The position numbers and the translations under genes are program-made. From the NCBI GenBank assembly GCA_018806915.1, contig JAGKQI010000093.1, positions 62,001-126,000 on the forward strand: a stretch of 64,000 nucleotides of DNA, given 5' to 3'. Numbering within the stretch: position 1 is the first letter of the stretch; each line of letters begins with the position of its first letter. The notes beneath the pieces are model-generated. The model made no database searches. It saw only the letters and a program-made list of their open reading frames with translations, and was not told the DNA's origin. The DNA comes from Phytophthora colocasiae (lineage: Eukaryota > Oomycota > Peronosporomycetes > Peronosporales > Peronosporaceae). Shown here piece by piece: positions 32,901-42,401 of this stretch.

Positions 32901-34746
32901 TGACCTTGAATGAACTCTGCTGACCTCCACCACGATCTCTTCCTGCTTGCCTTTCCGCCCAGATAATATATTCTTTAATATGTTTGTTCACCACATCACT
33001 GGACTTGCTAGTCAGCATCTTGATCGTGACAAAGCGCGAGTATCCATCCAGAATAACCAGCACTGCTTCGTATCGTGTACCATTTTCCTTGCTTGGGATC
33101 AACAGATCAGCGTACACCACTTGATTCGGCTCTTTGAGTTTCCGATCAAGCTTCTTCCGAAGAGGTTTCTTCTTCTGCTTCGCGATATGACAGGCATCAC
33201 ACGTGTTCAGTTGTCGTCGCGTCAGCATCATGCCTCGCACGAGACCCTTGTCGACCATAGTCTTCAAGTACTGTGGGCACGTGTGCGCCAAACGCTCATG
33301 CCATAGCGTCAGTGATCCAACGCCTTCAGCTATCGTGAAATTGCATCTTGCTCTAGCTGGTGGTCTTACAATTGGACTGTCCGAAAGATCCGACGCGTAG
33401 AATCCCCACGTTGCATCTTGCGGTGTAGCAATTGCTATCGTTTTACCTTCTTCCATGATAAAGAAGTTCAGTGTTTCACGCTCATAGTCAAAGTCCAGAC
33501 CTTGTTCAGCAGCTACGCCAGGCGATAACAAACTACAGTCTGCTCCTGGAACGTAGAACACATCATTGAGACGCAATACCGTCTGTACACCATTGACCAG
33601 TGTTGACAACACTACAGTGCCGACGCCCGTTACTTGAGCTCGAAGTGCATCTGTAAGTCCACGAATACCCCGTGCATGATCAATGTCTTCACTGAAAGTT
33701 GCAAAGTAGGAACGTCTCCCCGTCACGTGAACATTCGATGCAGTATCGAAAAACCACCATCCTCCATCAGCAGTGTCGTCCTCGCCCTCATGTACACTGG
33801 TATCTCGACCACCGTGTACATCCACCCCCACACGAATCTCCTCTTCATGTTCAGGCTCTGGACTGGAACCACCACCAACGAGAATCGTCACATGCGAACG
33901 CGCCTTACGTTTCTCTTCAGCGTCATCAGCCTCTGCTTTCTTTTTATCCTTTTCGGCTTTCACAGGACAGTTCGGCTTGATATGCTCCGTACTTCTGCAA
34001 ACAAAACACTTTCTAGCCTTCTTAGTCGCTTTCGTGTCTTCTTGCTTGTCCTGACCTTCATTCTTGCCCTTGTCACCTCCCTTGCCTCCGTTCTTGTTAC
34101 CCCCGCGATAACCTCCACTGTTCCTGCTGTGAAACTCCATTTGACGAGCAGCAGCGGCGCGAATCATTTCACGGACTTTTCTGGGTGTGAACTCATCTGG
34201 CGTAGCAGAGTAACGCACAGATGCTTTCAGGCTTTCGAACTCTGCCTGGTTGGGAAGACTCTCCAACAGCATCTCCACCATGTCAATGTCACTGACGGTG
34301 TACTGCAAAGTCGCCAACTCCGTTCGAATATTGAACATCTTGCACAAATGCAGATTCGCATCACTTCCTGGGGACAACTTCATAGCCCAAAGTTGATTCA
34401 CCAGGCGACGAATACTGTGGACCTTTACCGTCTTGTTTGTCTTATTCTCGAACAAGTCAATCAAAGCTGCCCACATTCCCGATCCTGTCTTCTTGTCCCG
34501 AATCTGCTGCAAGATGTCTGGCGGTACCGACGTACCCACCATGCGCCGGATTTGATTCTGCTGGTCATCGAACTTCTCCTTGCCATCATCTGTACCCAAG
34601 TCTTCACGCTTGATCGTACCGTCCGCAATCGGCATCAGCTTCTTCTCTGTCAGAACCGCCTCCATGGCCCACTTGTACGTCTGCCAGTCCTTCCCGTCCC
34701 AGTTCTTGGGAACGCCCTCGTTGTTGTACTTGAGCGGCTCCGCCAT
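29923..34746 (-). CDS. Copia Gag-Pol polyprotein
   Basis: ATG at 34746 (MAEPLKYNNEG), stop at 29923, 1607 residues, unbroken. Domains in order: Gag of the UBN2 type (residues about 10-200); zinc knuckle CFVCRSTEHIKPNC (about 247-260); aspartic protease around FFDTASNVHVTG (D334). Then the pre-integrase HHCC finger (LWHERLAHTC...CDACHIAK), integrase core (VVYADLL, VLTDKGGEFVN, ERTHQSLVGMM), reverse transcriptase (AFAPV-like TFAPVARLSSLR, and YVDDILV), and RNase H (GYCDSDWANDPESRKSTTG, LSSAEAEYVA). The order protease-integrase-RT-RNase H is that of Ty1/copia. An acidic linker of about 300 residues separates integrase and RT. Confidence 0.95.
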   Translation of the reverse strand: MAEPLKYNNEGVPKNWDGKDWQTYKWAMEAVLTEKKLMPIADGTIKREDLGTDDGKEKFDDQQNQIRRMVGTSVPPDILQQIRDKKTGSGMWAALIDLFENKTNKTVKVHSIRRLVNQLWAMKLSPGSDANLHLCKMFNIRTELATLQYTVSDIDMVEMLLESLPNQAEFESLKASVRYSATPDEFTPRKVREMIRAAAARQMEFHSRNSGGYRGGNKNGGKGGDKGKNEGQDKQEDTKATKKARKCFVCRSTEHIKPNCPVKAEKDKKKAEADDAEEKRKARSHVTILVGGGSSPEPEHEEEIRVGVDVHGGRDTSVHEGEDDTADGGWWFFDTASNVHVTGRRSYFATFSEDIDHARGIRGLTDALRAQVTGVGTVVLSTLVNGVQTVLRLNDVFYVPGADCSLLSPGVAAEQGLDFDYERETLNFFIMEEGKTIAIATPQDATWGFYASDLSDSPIVRPPARARCNFTIAEGVGSLTLWHERLAHTCPQYLKTMVDKGLVRGMMLTRRQLNTCDACHIAKQKKKPLRKKLDRKLKEPNQVVYADLLIPSKENGTRYEAVLVILDGYSRFVTIKMLTSKSSDVVNKHIKEYIIWAERQAGRDRGGGQQSSFKVKKVLTDKGGEFVNAEIDSWYAAHGIEHVKVGPKSSQLNLCERTHQSLVGMMKAMMVQAGFPRNLWPEALRNAAYIKNRVLNKGANGIPYELMFGMKPDLHHIRKFGALAYVHIPVTQGKRKHHDNAKLGFVVGYAEDVVGCKVYFPDERTVKFVADLRVSEDTVYRDRHDVDVEDSDLESLHFKQASLLAENETVNVSDELSSVEPTETFGEPMSEHSMELEGGDEVSFVDEVSFVDGAEYVEDDTDRELHRHVRFGQQPPTQEFDVNTEPNKVTNSLNVEFAEASNVAETSDVVSGVAETSADGNCTAEEANADPVEVNLPVPTEPIEAPSELEDAECSSTAASDGSDGEEYAMEGIDDDQVTVASAFEPANSSTESVNGESVQPEVVDASTLMPPRQTGKRTHRSETSSEAKRVEHDAAKLDAKRTRTGLREASERRRPKYLDDFVVNVMQATSRILDERGQPIRANSIKMPRNHREAMRSRFANYWKEAELLEMAALREKGVIEEISRDQVPADAKPISTQWVYALKSDHQGYVIRFKTRVVALGNHQRPGIDFVLTFAPVARLSSLRMLIALAAVLNLDLYGGDVNTAYLNALLGIRQYLRSIDGYPCEIDGHMYVVVKALYGLRQSGREWNTELNRWLREHGFQRLLTEPCLYYHFDGDVIMMVLIYVDDILVATNSEASKCNLFEEIDKAYGIKDQGLLTQYLGIEVMQSSEYITVSQSKYAREILETFGYEHAHAVGNPMETNARLAPLGDSEESDTSFPYRKAIGMLMYLATGTRPDLAFVVGQLSRFVAKPSAKHVGTLKRVLRYLAGTIEYSITYNRNTKAPQEVVLEGYCDSDWANDPESRKSTTGFVFTLAGGAISWMSRRQSIVALSSAEAEYVASCEATMEAVAESNILQEILPHHSVKLRLGIDNQAAIIMAVNPSYSRRTRHIELRWHYVREQVEKGVVGIYKVKGTVNPADTFTKPLDKSKLKDLLVLVGAGVAD

Positions 34747-34783
34747 CTTGAATCGTTCCGAGTGCACTGCAGAAGTAGTCCGT

Positions 34784-34801
34784 GAGTTGGGCTCATAACC
34801 C
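34784..34801 (-). promoter_or_regulatory. Copia primer binding site, half-tRNA type
   Basis: On the + strand the 18 bases read GAGTTGGGCTCATAACCC. This resembles the anticodon arm of an initiator methionine tRNA (GGG-CTCATAA-CCC, anticodon CAT). The complement abuts the 5' LTR end without a gap. Priming by an internal tRNA fragment is known for Drosophila copia. That it operates here is inferred. Confidence 0.7.
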
Positions 34802-35020
34802 TTTAGTGAATCACTCTTGATCCGAAGACGACTTGCTCGTTACACGCAAAAAGGAGAACTAAATTAAAACGCTTAGAGTCCTGGCACGAGCTCTCACTAC
34901 TCCCAGATTTGTATCCCAGTATTCCGCTTGTCTCGCGCCTCCTCTCTCATACCGGTCTGATTTGCACTCCTGTTCTCAGCAACGAGTTCAACCTGGAGTA
35001 CATGGACCTGAATTCCAACA
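34802..35020 (-). repeat. 5' LTR of copia element
   Basis: 219 bases, direct repeat of 29679-29897, followed on the + strand by GTTTG (target duplication) and the true C-terminal codons of POT 2. Confidence 0.9.
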
Positions 35021-35123
35021 GTTTGCCATGATCCCAAGGCTCGGAAAGGAACCGACCGACAATGGAACGGATGACAAGGACGTGCCATTCGAGCTAGGTA
35101 GTGGCCGTCGCAGTATTAACTGA

Positions 35124-35944
35124 TGGTTGAAACTTGCCAGTTGTCGGACAGCACGTTTTCGTCTAGCTTGGTAATAATATTTTTTTAAGCAGAAAAAGGT
35201 TGGCATCACTGAACTACATTTGGTATTCATTCAGTTTTGATCTGGTTAGAAAGTGATAATTGGTGGACTAGTTGCAGTCGATCAGAGACTAGTGCGTATT
35301 TGCTCTCGTTAAGTAATGCGGTGTTACCAATTGGTCTATGTTTGATCAGTATGGGCAAGATACTTTCATAGTAGCCGAAATTGGCAGGAGAAAACGTTTG
35401 CCAGGAATCGAGAAGGTGAGAGAAATCTGTGAGGTTTCACAGTCTGCATATCTGCATTGTTCTATAACTAGCAGGCACTGGTAGTAGTTTCAAAACGACT
35501 GCCAAAGTTGCCTCTTCATCACTCTGAAAAAACACGATAACAGAGCAATACTGTCCTCATCCTTGCTTCGTTCCTGCATTCAACGTAGCTTCCTCAGCTT
35601 AAAGGATCTGGTGGTCATCCTAACGTCTTCTTCAGGAGTGGGTGCCACCATATTTTGCAACATGCGGTGACCTTAGAAACCGTGTTATGGTAAGTTGCAC
35701 GACCGAACACGCATTAAAAGCTTCGATACGCATCTACCACCACGGCTGAATGGCCTTGTACGCTGTAGTTGATCCATTATGACTGAATCTACTGGCCAAG
35801 GTAGGTTGCAAAAAAATTAACATTAAACTTTGCTTTTGAAATTGGTGTCGACCTATTATCAAGGACAACGCGAACCAGCATGTCAACTTTTTTCCCTTCA
35901 AATGCACAGAATTCAAAAGATACGACAATGAAATGCCACCAACT
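35124..35944. other. Intergenic stretch between convergent POT 2 and TauD 2
   Basis: No gene supported. AT-rich, with no recognisable repeat or RNA gene. Confidence 0.5.
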
Positions 35945-37084
35945 TCAGGGTTCAGTGGAGTTTTCGTTCTTGCGCTGCTCGAAGTACGGGATCTCACCAT
36001 GCGGAGTCACTCGCACAGCGTGTCGGTTGCCGGGCAAATAGTCGAAAGTTGCGTAATGAGCTGTCACGCGGTTGTCCCAGATCGCCACTGCGTCCTTGGT
36101 CCAGTGGTAGCGCACCTGAAACTCGTGCCCTTGGGCGATGTGGTTGGTCAAGAAACCCAGCACTGCATCTGAAAGGAGACATATCGATTATTATCTTCGT
36201 AGTTGCAGCACGAAAAGAAAAACAAATGTTGAGTACCTGATTCGGTTGCCGATAGATTCTTGATACGAGTGGTAAATTCACTGTTCACATACAGTGAACG
36301 GCGACCAGTGACCGGGTGAGTGCGAACAACAGGATGCTCGAATTCCACAATGGGACGCCGTAGAGTTTGCCCCTGAGCAATCGTTGCCTCGGCTTGAAGC
36401 TGTGCCGTCCACAATTCGTTCCGGTTAGCTTGGTGTTTTCGACACCCTGTAGCAACATTTTAAGTAATCTTACCTTGCTGCTGTGGATGGCGGTGAGACC
36501 TTCCACAAGCTTCTTGAACGGTGGGGTTAATCGCTCGTATGCTTCGTAGGTCGAAGCCCAAACAGTGTCGCCACCAGTTGGAGGAGTAGTCAAAACTTTA
36601 AAACTTGTGTACGACGGAGGCTAAAACAATAATTACCAGTTAGAAACCCACCAAAAAACGATACCTATTAACGTCGTTCCTCACCTGACGCTCATACGAC
36701 ACATCACTATGCCACACCCACTGGTTGAAGTGCTTGTAAAGCTGGGTTTGGAGCCTCTTCTCACTCGCCTCCACAGTATTCTCCACCACGTGAACCTGGG
36801 GAATTCCCTTCGCGTGAGCAACCGTCTGGTGGACGTGCAACGGGCCGTAGTAGCGACCCAGATCCAATTGCTGCTCGATCGACAACTTCTGGTCACGGAA
36901 GAACACCACACCACGATGAGCGATAAGCAACGCCAACTCGTCCTTCTGCACGTCTGTCAGCTCGTGCAGCTGAAGACCCGAGATCTCCGTGCCGATTTTC
37001 GGCTCCAGGTGCGTCACAGTCGCGTTGGCCAACAAGTTTTTGAACGGGTCGGCCTTGAGTGCGCGGTCCTCATACGGCAACACT

Positions 37085-37118
37085 GACTCTCGTTAAAGCA
37101 ACTTCTGTTGAAGCAACG
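37085..37118 (+). repeat. Left terminal inverted repeat of Mutator-like element
   Basis: GACTCTCGTTAAAGCAACTT at the tip; pairs with 42368-42401. Confidence 0.85.
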
Positions 37119-37442
37119 TGTGCACCTTCCAGCACCTTCACGCACCTTAAGTGCAGAAGTTGCGCGCCTTTAAGCACCTTCGGCAACGTTTTCTTGTGCA
37201 CCTTGGAACAACTTCAAGCACCTTGGAACAACTTACAACAACTGCGAGCACATTGTGCACCTTGCAGCACGTTTAGAAACAACGGCCAAGGTAAAGAGCC
37301 CTTCTCCTGACCCAGTACTCGTTCGTCTTCATTGCAAGTACATCTGGGCAAACATGCACTACTACACTGACATTTCTTCTGATGTACTAAGTAAAAAGTC
37401 AATTACTCCAATACGGTGACAGAGAATTTCACTATAACTGCA

Positions 37443-39637
37443 CTAAAGCGTAGCTTCGCTACGCGACGTCGCCTTGAAGTGCTTGTTGATCTTCTTGTTG
37501 ATAGATTGAACATCAGGCCAAACACTGAATGTGGCATCTGTCACATTTTGCCTTTCATCACAATCACACAGGACCTGCCACATGATGCAAAGACGCATCG
37601 CGTCCACCTCGGCATGCTTCACCACCTTGATCTCCTGAAACTTCTTATCACCATCAATATAGCTAAACGCCAGAGCAATGCACAAAACGCCACAGCTCAC
37701 TGCATCAGGCTGTCGTGGATGCAGGAGTAGATTTTCCCTCACCAAAGGAGAGAAGCATTTGCTGTTAAGAGATGTGTCAGCATGCTCTGCATTTTCCACT
37801 GTTCTTGTACATGCACAATCGCGAGCATGCCATTCTTGAAGAAACTGCATCGTATATGAATTCCATTTGTCCTTGAGCAGCTCGTGGTGGGATTCGATAC
37901 CAAGCGGGTCGTAAAGCACTAAGGTCAGATGCTCATCTGTCGTAATCGGTAGGGTGATTATCTGTATAACCCAGTGCTTTAAGGCTCTGATAAACACTGG
38001 GACAATGACGTGTCGATATGCTGCCATCGCGGTTGCAGGAAACTTGAACTCTCCTCTCTCCACATGGATAGGGTCCACGGTGTAACAACGTGCGTGGTGG
38101 TGCGAAAAAATATACTGCAAAGCACAATGCATGACGGAATCGCTTAGTCTGGCTTTGCCTGCGAGGTGACCCACGACTTGAGCGAGCTGTAAGAAGCCGC
38201 CTTTCCCCACAGCACCAGGTCTCAACATGAATTTTCTTGCCAGCCAAGACTCGGACAAAAGTTGCGCAACTTGCTGAGCCATTTTAGGCATAGATGGCAT
38301 CACAGATGCAATATAAAGTGGAGATTCCACTGCATCGTCTTCAGTAGTGATGTGACCATGGACCCACTCCAAATCATCCTGATAACGGTGGATTACCTCA
38401 CAGACTTCGTAAATTTGCTTCGCAACGACTGTATACCTTCTGCATTACCATTGAAATCGCACAGAATTAAGAGTTATTTACCTTAACAGTTCAGGGAATA
38501 GCCACCGTACCGTGTAAACTCCCCGTGCGTTGCCAAAGTTACGACTGGAACAGGTTCAGCGCTGTCGGTGTCAAGATCATGAAAAATTTTACTCGGACCC
38601 GCGTCACACTTACTTTTCTCCCAGTTTGCGAAAGCACTCGAGATGTTTGAGAGTAATCCACGGGGAACCAAGAAATTGTAGCTTGTAGGGGCAATTCGCA
38701 TGACGACGTCGGGCCGTCGAGTCTGTAAGAAGGTCTCTGAGAACAAAACCGGATAGCGATCGATTATCTCACAGACGCGATCCTTATCGCTAAAATGCTG
38801 AGCCCACATATAGAGACTTTCCACATCAACAGGGCAATCACATTGAAGATGAACAATTCCACGACGACCGTTCTTCTGCTGAGTATTGTTTGAAGTTGAA
38901 GTTGCGACAGGCGGTTGATGCAGTCTGATGATATCAACTCCCGATACGACAGGCCCACGTGAGTGCACGGTTGTCGGAAGTTGCGCAACTTCCACTGGGT
39001 CAATTGATGTGTGCTGGTGAGGCACTGAAATTCTGTTGGCAGTTGCACTAAGGGGCACACTGCGTTCACTATCACAGTCCAGCGCCTCTGTAGTAATAGT
39101 GATGGGGTGATCAATTTGATCATGGGTAGTAACCGTGTTGGTATGGCACGGGGACGCGATGTTTTCGTCCTCAACTCTGTAGCCACCGGTGCCATCGATA
39201 ATACTTTGGGAAGCTTCAGAAAACTCGAGGTCTGGCTGGGATATTTGAGAAGGATTATCAACAAGAAATGCTGCCAGGTCCAGTTCCGGTTCGGTGCGTA
39301 AAAACGTCCGTCTGCTTGAAAATGCTTCATTAATTTCGTCCAAAAGATCATTTTCATTCTCGCTCTGATCACTCTCAATTTCATCTGCAGTGTCATCGGT
39401 GCTGGTGTCCAAAGCGGCCGTTAGCCCCCATTGCTCTTTGAAACTACTAAGTAGTCCACGTAAATCGGAGAATCGCTCGTAAAATTCGTGTGATGGGAGA
39501 CGTTGCATCGCATCAACAAGCGGTGACAGTTCTGCCTGCACAATATTGTATTTTTCACAGTCAGAGAGAACAGGTTTCAGGCAGACTTCTCCGCGTCGAA
39601 TCTTGACGTATCCTATTCTTCTTTTGGCGGAGTTCAA
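37443..39637 (-). CDS. Transposase C-terminal region plus Ulp1-like C48 cysteine peptidase, element-encoded
   Basis: Two frames, 39637-38511 and 38439-37443, join in frame if a 71-base intron (38440-38510, GTACGG...ATGCAG) is removed. The first has RIGYVKIRRGEVCLKPVLSD and an acidic linker. The second has a Ulp1-type peptidase domain: KHWVIQIITLP (His), LVLYDPLG (Asp) and RQPDAVSCGVLC (Gln and nucleophile Cys, codon 37692-37694). Such peptidases cut SUMO-like tags. Plant MULE families that carry Ulp1 domains are known. No ATG opens the first frame (39637 is TTG), so it is probably the downstream part of the transposase gene, broken near 39640-39700. Confidence 0.75.
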
Positions 39638-39693
39638 GCGAATGGGAAGGCGACGGGGGCCTTGAATTTCAACTCACCGAGTCTACGAATTGT

Positions 39694-41890
39694 TCATGTA
39701 TTAAGTATAGGCTCCACCGCCTCTGCTTCTTTCATTGACCAACGCGGCTGAAGTTGCGCAACTTTAAAACCATCCACATTCCGGTGCTGCATCACGTTGA
39801 ATATGTGCTGACAAGGCAATCGTGTGGACACGTAAAAAAAGCAATTGCATGCGCACGGTGCTTCCGAACGCCAGTAAACCTTTATACTCCCACCGGAGGA
39901 ACCAGAAAACTGATACACATCGCATGATCCTTCCACAAAGTGATGCCATATCCAATTGACTCCATCGATAACATGACGACGCCACTGGAAGCTGCACATG
40001 CTTAAAACAGTAACAGCTCAGTATTTTTGAAATTTCACTCAACTCAGAAGCGAAATCGTCCAGGATAACAGCACGCAAGTCTTGCGTTCCAATGTGGTGA
40101 ACAAAATCTCGGAGAACACAGGACTGTTGTTTAAAAACAACCCGCAGACACTTATCCATCCGTGTTTTCTTCCCAATGAGCTGTTTATACTGGTTCCAAG
40201 ACGCCTCAATCCGGTTAGTTGTGCTATTCCCTGCCGAAAACGTTGAGCTCGCCCGTAATTGCTCCATTGGTAGCTGCACGAATCCCAGTATCTTTTAAAG
40301 TATCCAACGAAAGCAGAGGAAATTAGTTCCACACGTTTCACAAATTGAGCTCGTCGTCCACAGTAGCGTTCATACGAGATCGACATCATAATGTCACGAA
40401 AGAGATTTTCAACTTCTTTCCGTTGACCTATCGGGACGAAATGATTGCGACTAGCCATCATCCGACGAACAGCACGCAGAGCATGAAATTGACAAAGGAA
40501 AATCTGCCGATCACAACAGGATTGTAGTTAGCTTTATTGGGTAGTTCAAATAATAAATACCAACCTCTGCTTCCGGAAACTCTGTCTTCAGCGCTGCCAT
40601 CTCCGCAAAATCTTTATAAATGACCAATGACTCAACATTTGACCACTCCGGATTGATGCCCTTGAAAAATTTAAGAACTTGTACCAGCATCTCTTTCTGT
40701 TGATTGATGCACAAGAAGTCCAGAACTGATACACCCCGACCGGTTGGAACCGTGACAATCAAACTCCCTAAAAACGAAATTAGCACAGAAAAAAAGTTGC
40801 GCAACTTCAGCACTCACCGAGGTAATAACCAATGTTATTGGTATTGTGTGTCCAGTCCAGGACTAAGTTGTCCCCCCACCTCTTGAAAATCTCTTTTTGG
40901 GCTGCACTTTGCATCACCATACCTGACGTGTATCCCCAATCGTCCTGGATCAGTAGACAGCTGTTGCCTTCGTCTCCTACGAAATCTGTTATGAGATCCT
41001 TTATGCGTTCTTCGGTGGTCGATGAGCCGAGTCGAGAAGTTATCAGATTTCTTATCTGTTGGGAAGTAAACGGCAAGTCTAAGATATGAAAATGTCAGAA
41101 TTGAGTATTTGTAATCCAAGAGTACAACACGTACCCATTTTCCGTGATACGTATTCTGTAATGTGTTTGGTACTTGTGTTTGTCTCGGCAAACGCATCGA
41201 GCTGGTCCAGGATGGAGTCGTCAATAATTTCTCCGCAGGACTTGAGGGCAGCATACAGTGCTTTGTTCGTGTTGTGACAATGGCAGTTGTTCTTAAAAAC
41301 AGTAATACAAATTGTAAAATGTTAGTACTCCAAACTATTGTGAAAATGGTAAAATCTGTACCTCATTGGTGATCATTACGACCCACTTGCCAGAATCTTC
41401 AGCGGAAGGTCTTACGACAGCTCGAATTTTTTGCGACGCAGCCGCGGAAACGATCACTACGGGTGTCCGTTTTCCTGTTCCTCTTGATTTCTGTCGACAG
41501 CCTAGCTTACAGGCATATTTCTTGAATGCGTACCTGAATCCTACAGGAATCTGATTGTTGGGATGACGGCTATTGAAGTTTTGTATTGTTGCCGAATCAC
41601 GACAACGATACGAAATCAAATTCTCCTCTTGATACTGATTCCAGTAGGTTTCAAAAGAATCCCAAGAATCAAATTCCAGTCCGCCAACGGATGGTTTTAG
41701 ATTTCGAATGGGTTGTGGGATGACTTCACCAGCTAGAAAGTACAAATTGTCAGATTCACGTGAGCATTTGTAAAAAAATCATCATGATAGTTACATGGCA
41801 AAATGGTCGGTTGTGTTGGAGGTATGTTCTCTGAGTCTTCGGATTCGTGCTCATCGGCTGTCAGGGTGCGTCTTGGAGTTGATGCTTCGA
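39694..41890 (-). pseudogene. Mutator-like transposase with FAR1/GCM-type DNA-binding domain and SWIM finger
   Basis: Minus-strand pieces in order: FDSWDSFETYWNQYQEENL...KKYACKLGC (DNA-binding, 41745-41335); a His/Cys-rich link; NLVLDWTHNTNNIGYYLG (first catalytic Asp); VIYKDFAEMAALKTEFPEA, then FLCQFHALRAVRR; YFKRYWDSC, GNSTTNRIEASWNQYK; and the SWIM finger PCACNCFFYVSTRLPCQHIF. Several joins are proper GT-AG introns of about 50-80 bases (for example GTGAGTGC...TTTTTAG near 40755-40820). Frame changes near 40230 and 39995 and the TGA at 39694 have no obvious intron, so the gene is probably damaged, or my exon model is incomplete there. Confidence 0.7.
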
Positions 41891-41940
41891 ATCAAATCAA
41901 TACAGAAAAGTAAGGAACAATAACTATAGGAATCTTTCGT

Positions 41941-42368
41941 TTACGACCCACGTTTGTGTTTAGCGTGCTTCTTCGTTTTCTTCTTCTTGCTCTTATCCGT
42001 CCTTTTGGGACCATATCCAGACGAATCCGATTCATCTTCGCTTGCATAGCGCCCTAGTATAAAGTCGACTTGTTCAGGTACACATTTGATATTTTGAATG
42101 TACCGTTTAAATCTTACGTCTTTTGCGCTCTTTTTTTTCGGCTTTCTTGCCCTTGTGTTTTTTCTGCCTCTTGCCTTGCTGCTCCATTTCCCCTTACACT
42201 GCAAATTCAAGAATGCACGACTTTTGATTCCGATCTTTGACCGCGGTCCGGTTCTGCGGTTCACTTCGGTTAAAGATATGTTCGGAACTAATTGTGAAAG
42301 TTGCTGTAGTTGCGGAAGTTGCGGAAGTTGCGGAAGTTGCAGAAGGTGCTGATAATAAAGTTGCAGAA
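41941..42368 (-). other. Lysine-rich open frame near the right end of the Mutator-like element
   Basis: An open frame ends at 41941 with a basic tail (KKKTKKHAKHKRGS). It has no internal ATG, and its upstream half is the low-complexity subterminal DNA (LLQLPQLPQLPQ). It might be an exon of an element gene. Function unknown. Confidence 0.25.
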
Positions 42369-42401
42369 GTTGCTTAAAAAGAAGTTGCTTTAACGAGTGT
42401 G
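42284..42401 (-). repeat. Right terminal inverted repeat and GAAGTTGCG array
   Basis: Tandem 9-base units (GAAGTTGCG, three clean copies near 42310-42345, plus variants) run into the terminal repeat that ends at 42401. Confidence 0.8.

Larger units (their letters stand above)
29679..35020 (-). mobile_element. Ty1/copia LTR retrotransposon, apparently complete (5342 bases)
   Basis: LTRs of 219 bases at 29679-29897 and 34802-35020 differ at one site seen (CTCGCATAC / CTCTCATAC). In element orientation they start TGTTGGAATTC. The target duplication GTTTG lies at 29674-29678 and 35021-35025. A primer site follows the 5' LTR directly (34784-34801). A purine tract (GAGGGAGGCG in element sense) precedes the 3' LTR. 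A single long open frame fills the interior. All parts needed for movement are present, and the near-identity of the LTRs points to a recent insertion. Confidence 0.95.
25815..35123 (+). pseudogene. POT/PTR-family transporter, copy 2, split by two LTR retrotransposons
   Basis: ATG at 25815 (MRKSNPPQSPLLTPQ). Coding parts are 25815-26901, 28998-29678 and 35026-35123. These sum to 1866 bases (621 residues) in one frame once the two inserts and one copy of each target duplication are ignored. Family marks: FCEELAGYG, GGDQFSPTSPPEQRASYF, MFWWVCQNQRGNNQTIIQQT. The first insert (26902-28992) falls in codon Asn of FNMFWW, the second (29679-35020) near the C-terminus, where the following FAMIP matches copy 4. 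As it stands, reading stops soon after 26901 (TAG). The stop at 29681-29683 comes from LTR DNA. No other disabling change was seen, so inactivation is recent. It could only be expressed if inserts were removed from RNA, which is unlikely. Confidence 0.9.
37085..42401 (-). mobile_element. Mutator-like DNA transposon (5317 bases) in TauD 2
   Basis: A 9-base target duplication GGCAACACT lies at 37076-37084 and 42402-42410, the length expected of Mutator-like elements. Ends are inverted repeats that match over about 34 bases with few mismatches (core ACTCGTTAAAGCAACTTC on the right end, ACTCTCGTTAAAGCAACTTC on the left). Inside, all coding signals are on the minus strand: a FAR1/GCM-like DNA-binding part, a MULE transposase with SWIM finger, and a C48 peptidase. 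Subterminal DNA is full of GAAGTTGC / GCAACTTC words. Confidence 0.9.

Noticed and set aside
33634..34785. 383-residue plus-strand open frame
   Set aside because: It lies wholly antisense to the Gag/protease part of the intact copia polyprotein, with no domain of its own.
34784..34801. tRNA gene
   Set aside because: Only the anticodon arm is present. Its position against the LTR fits a primer binding site.
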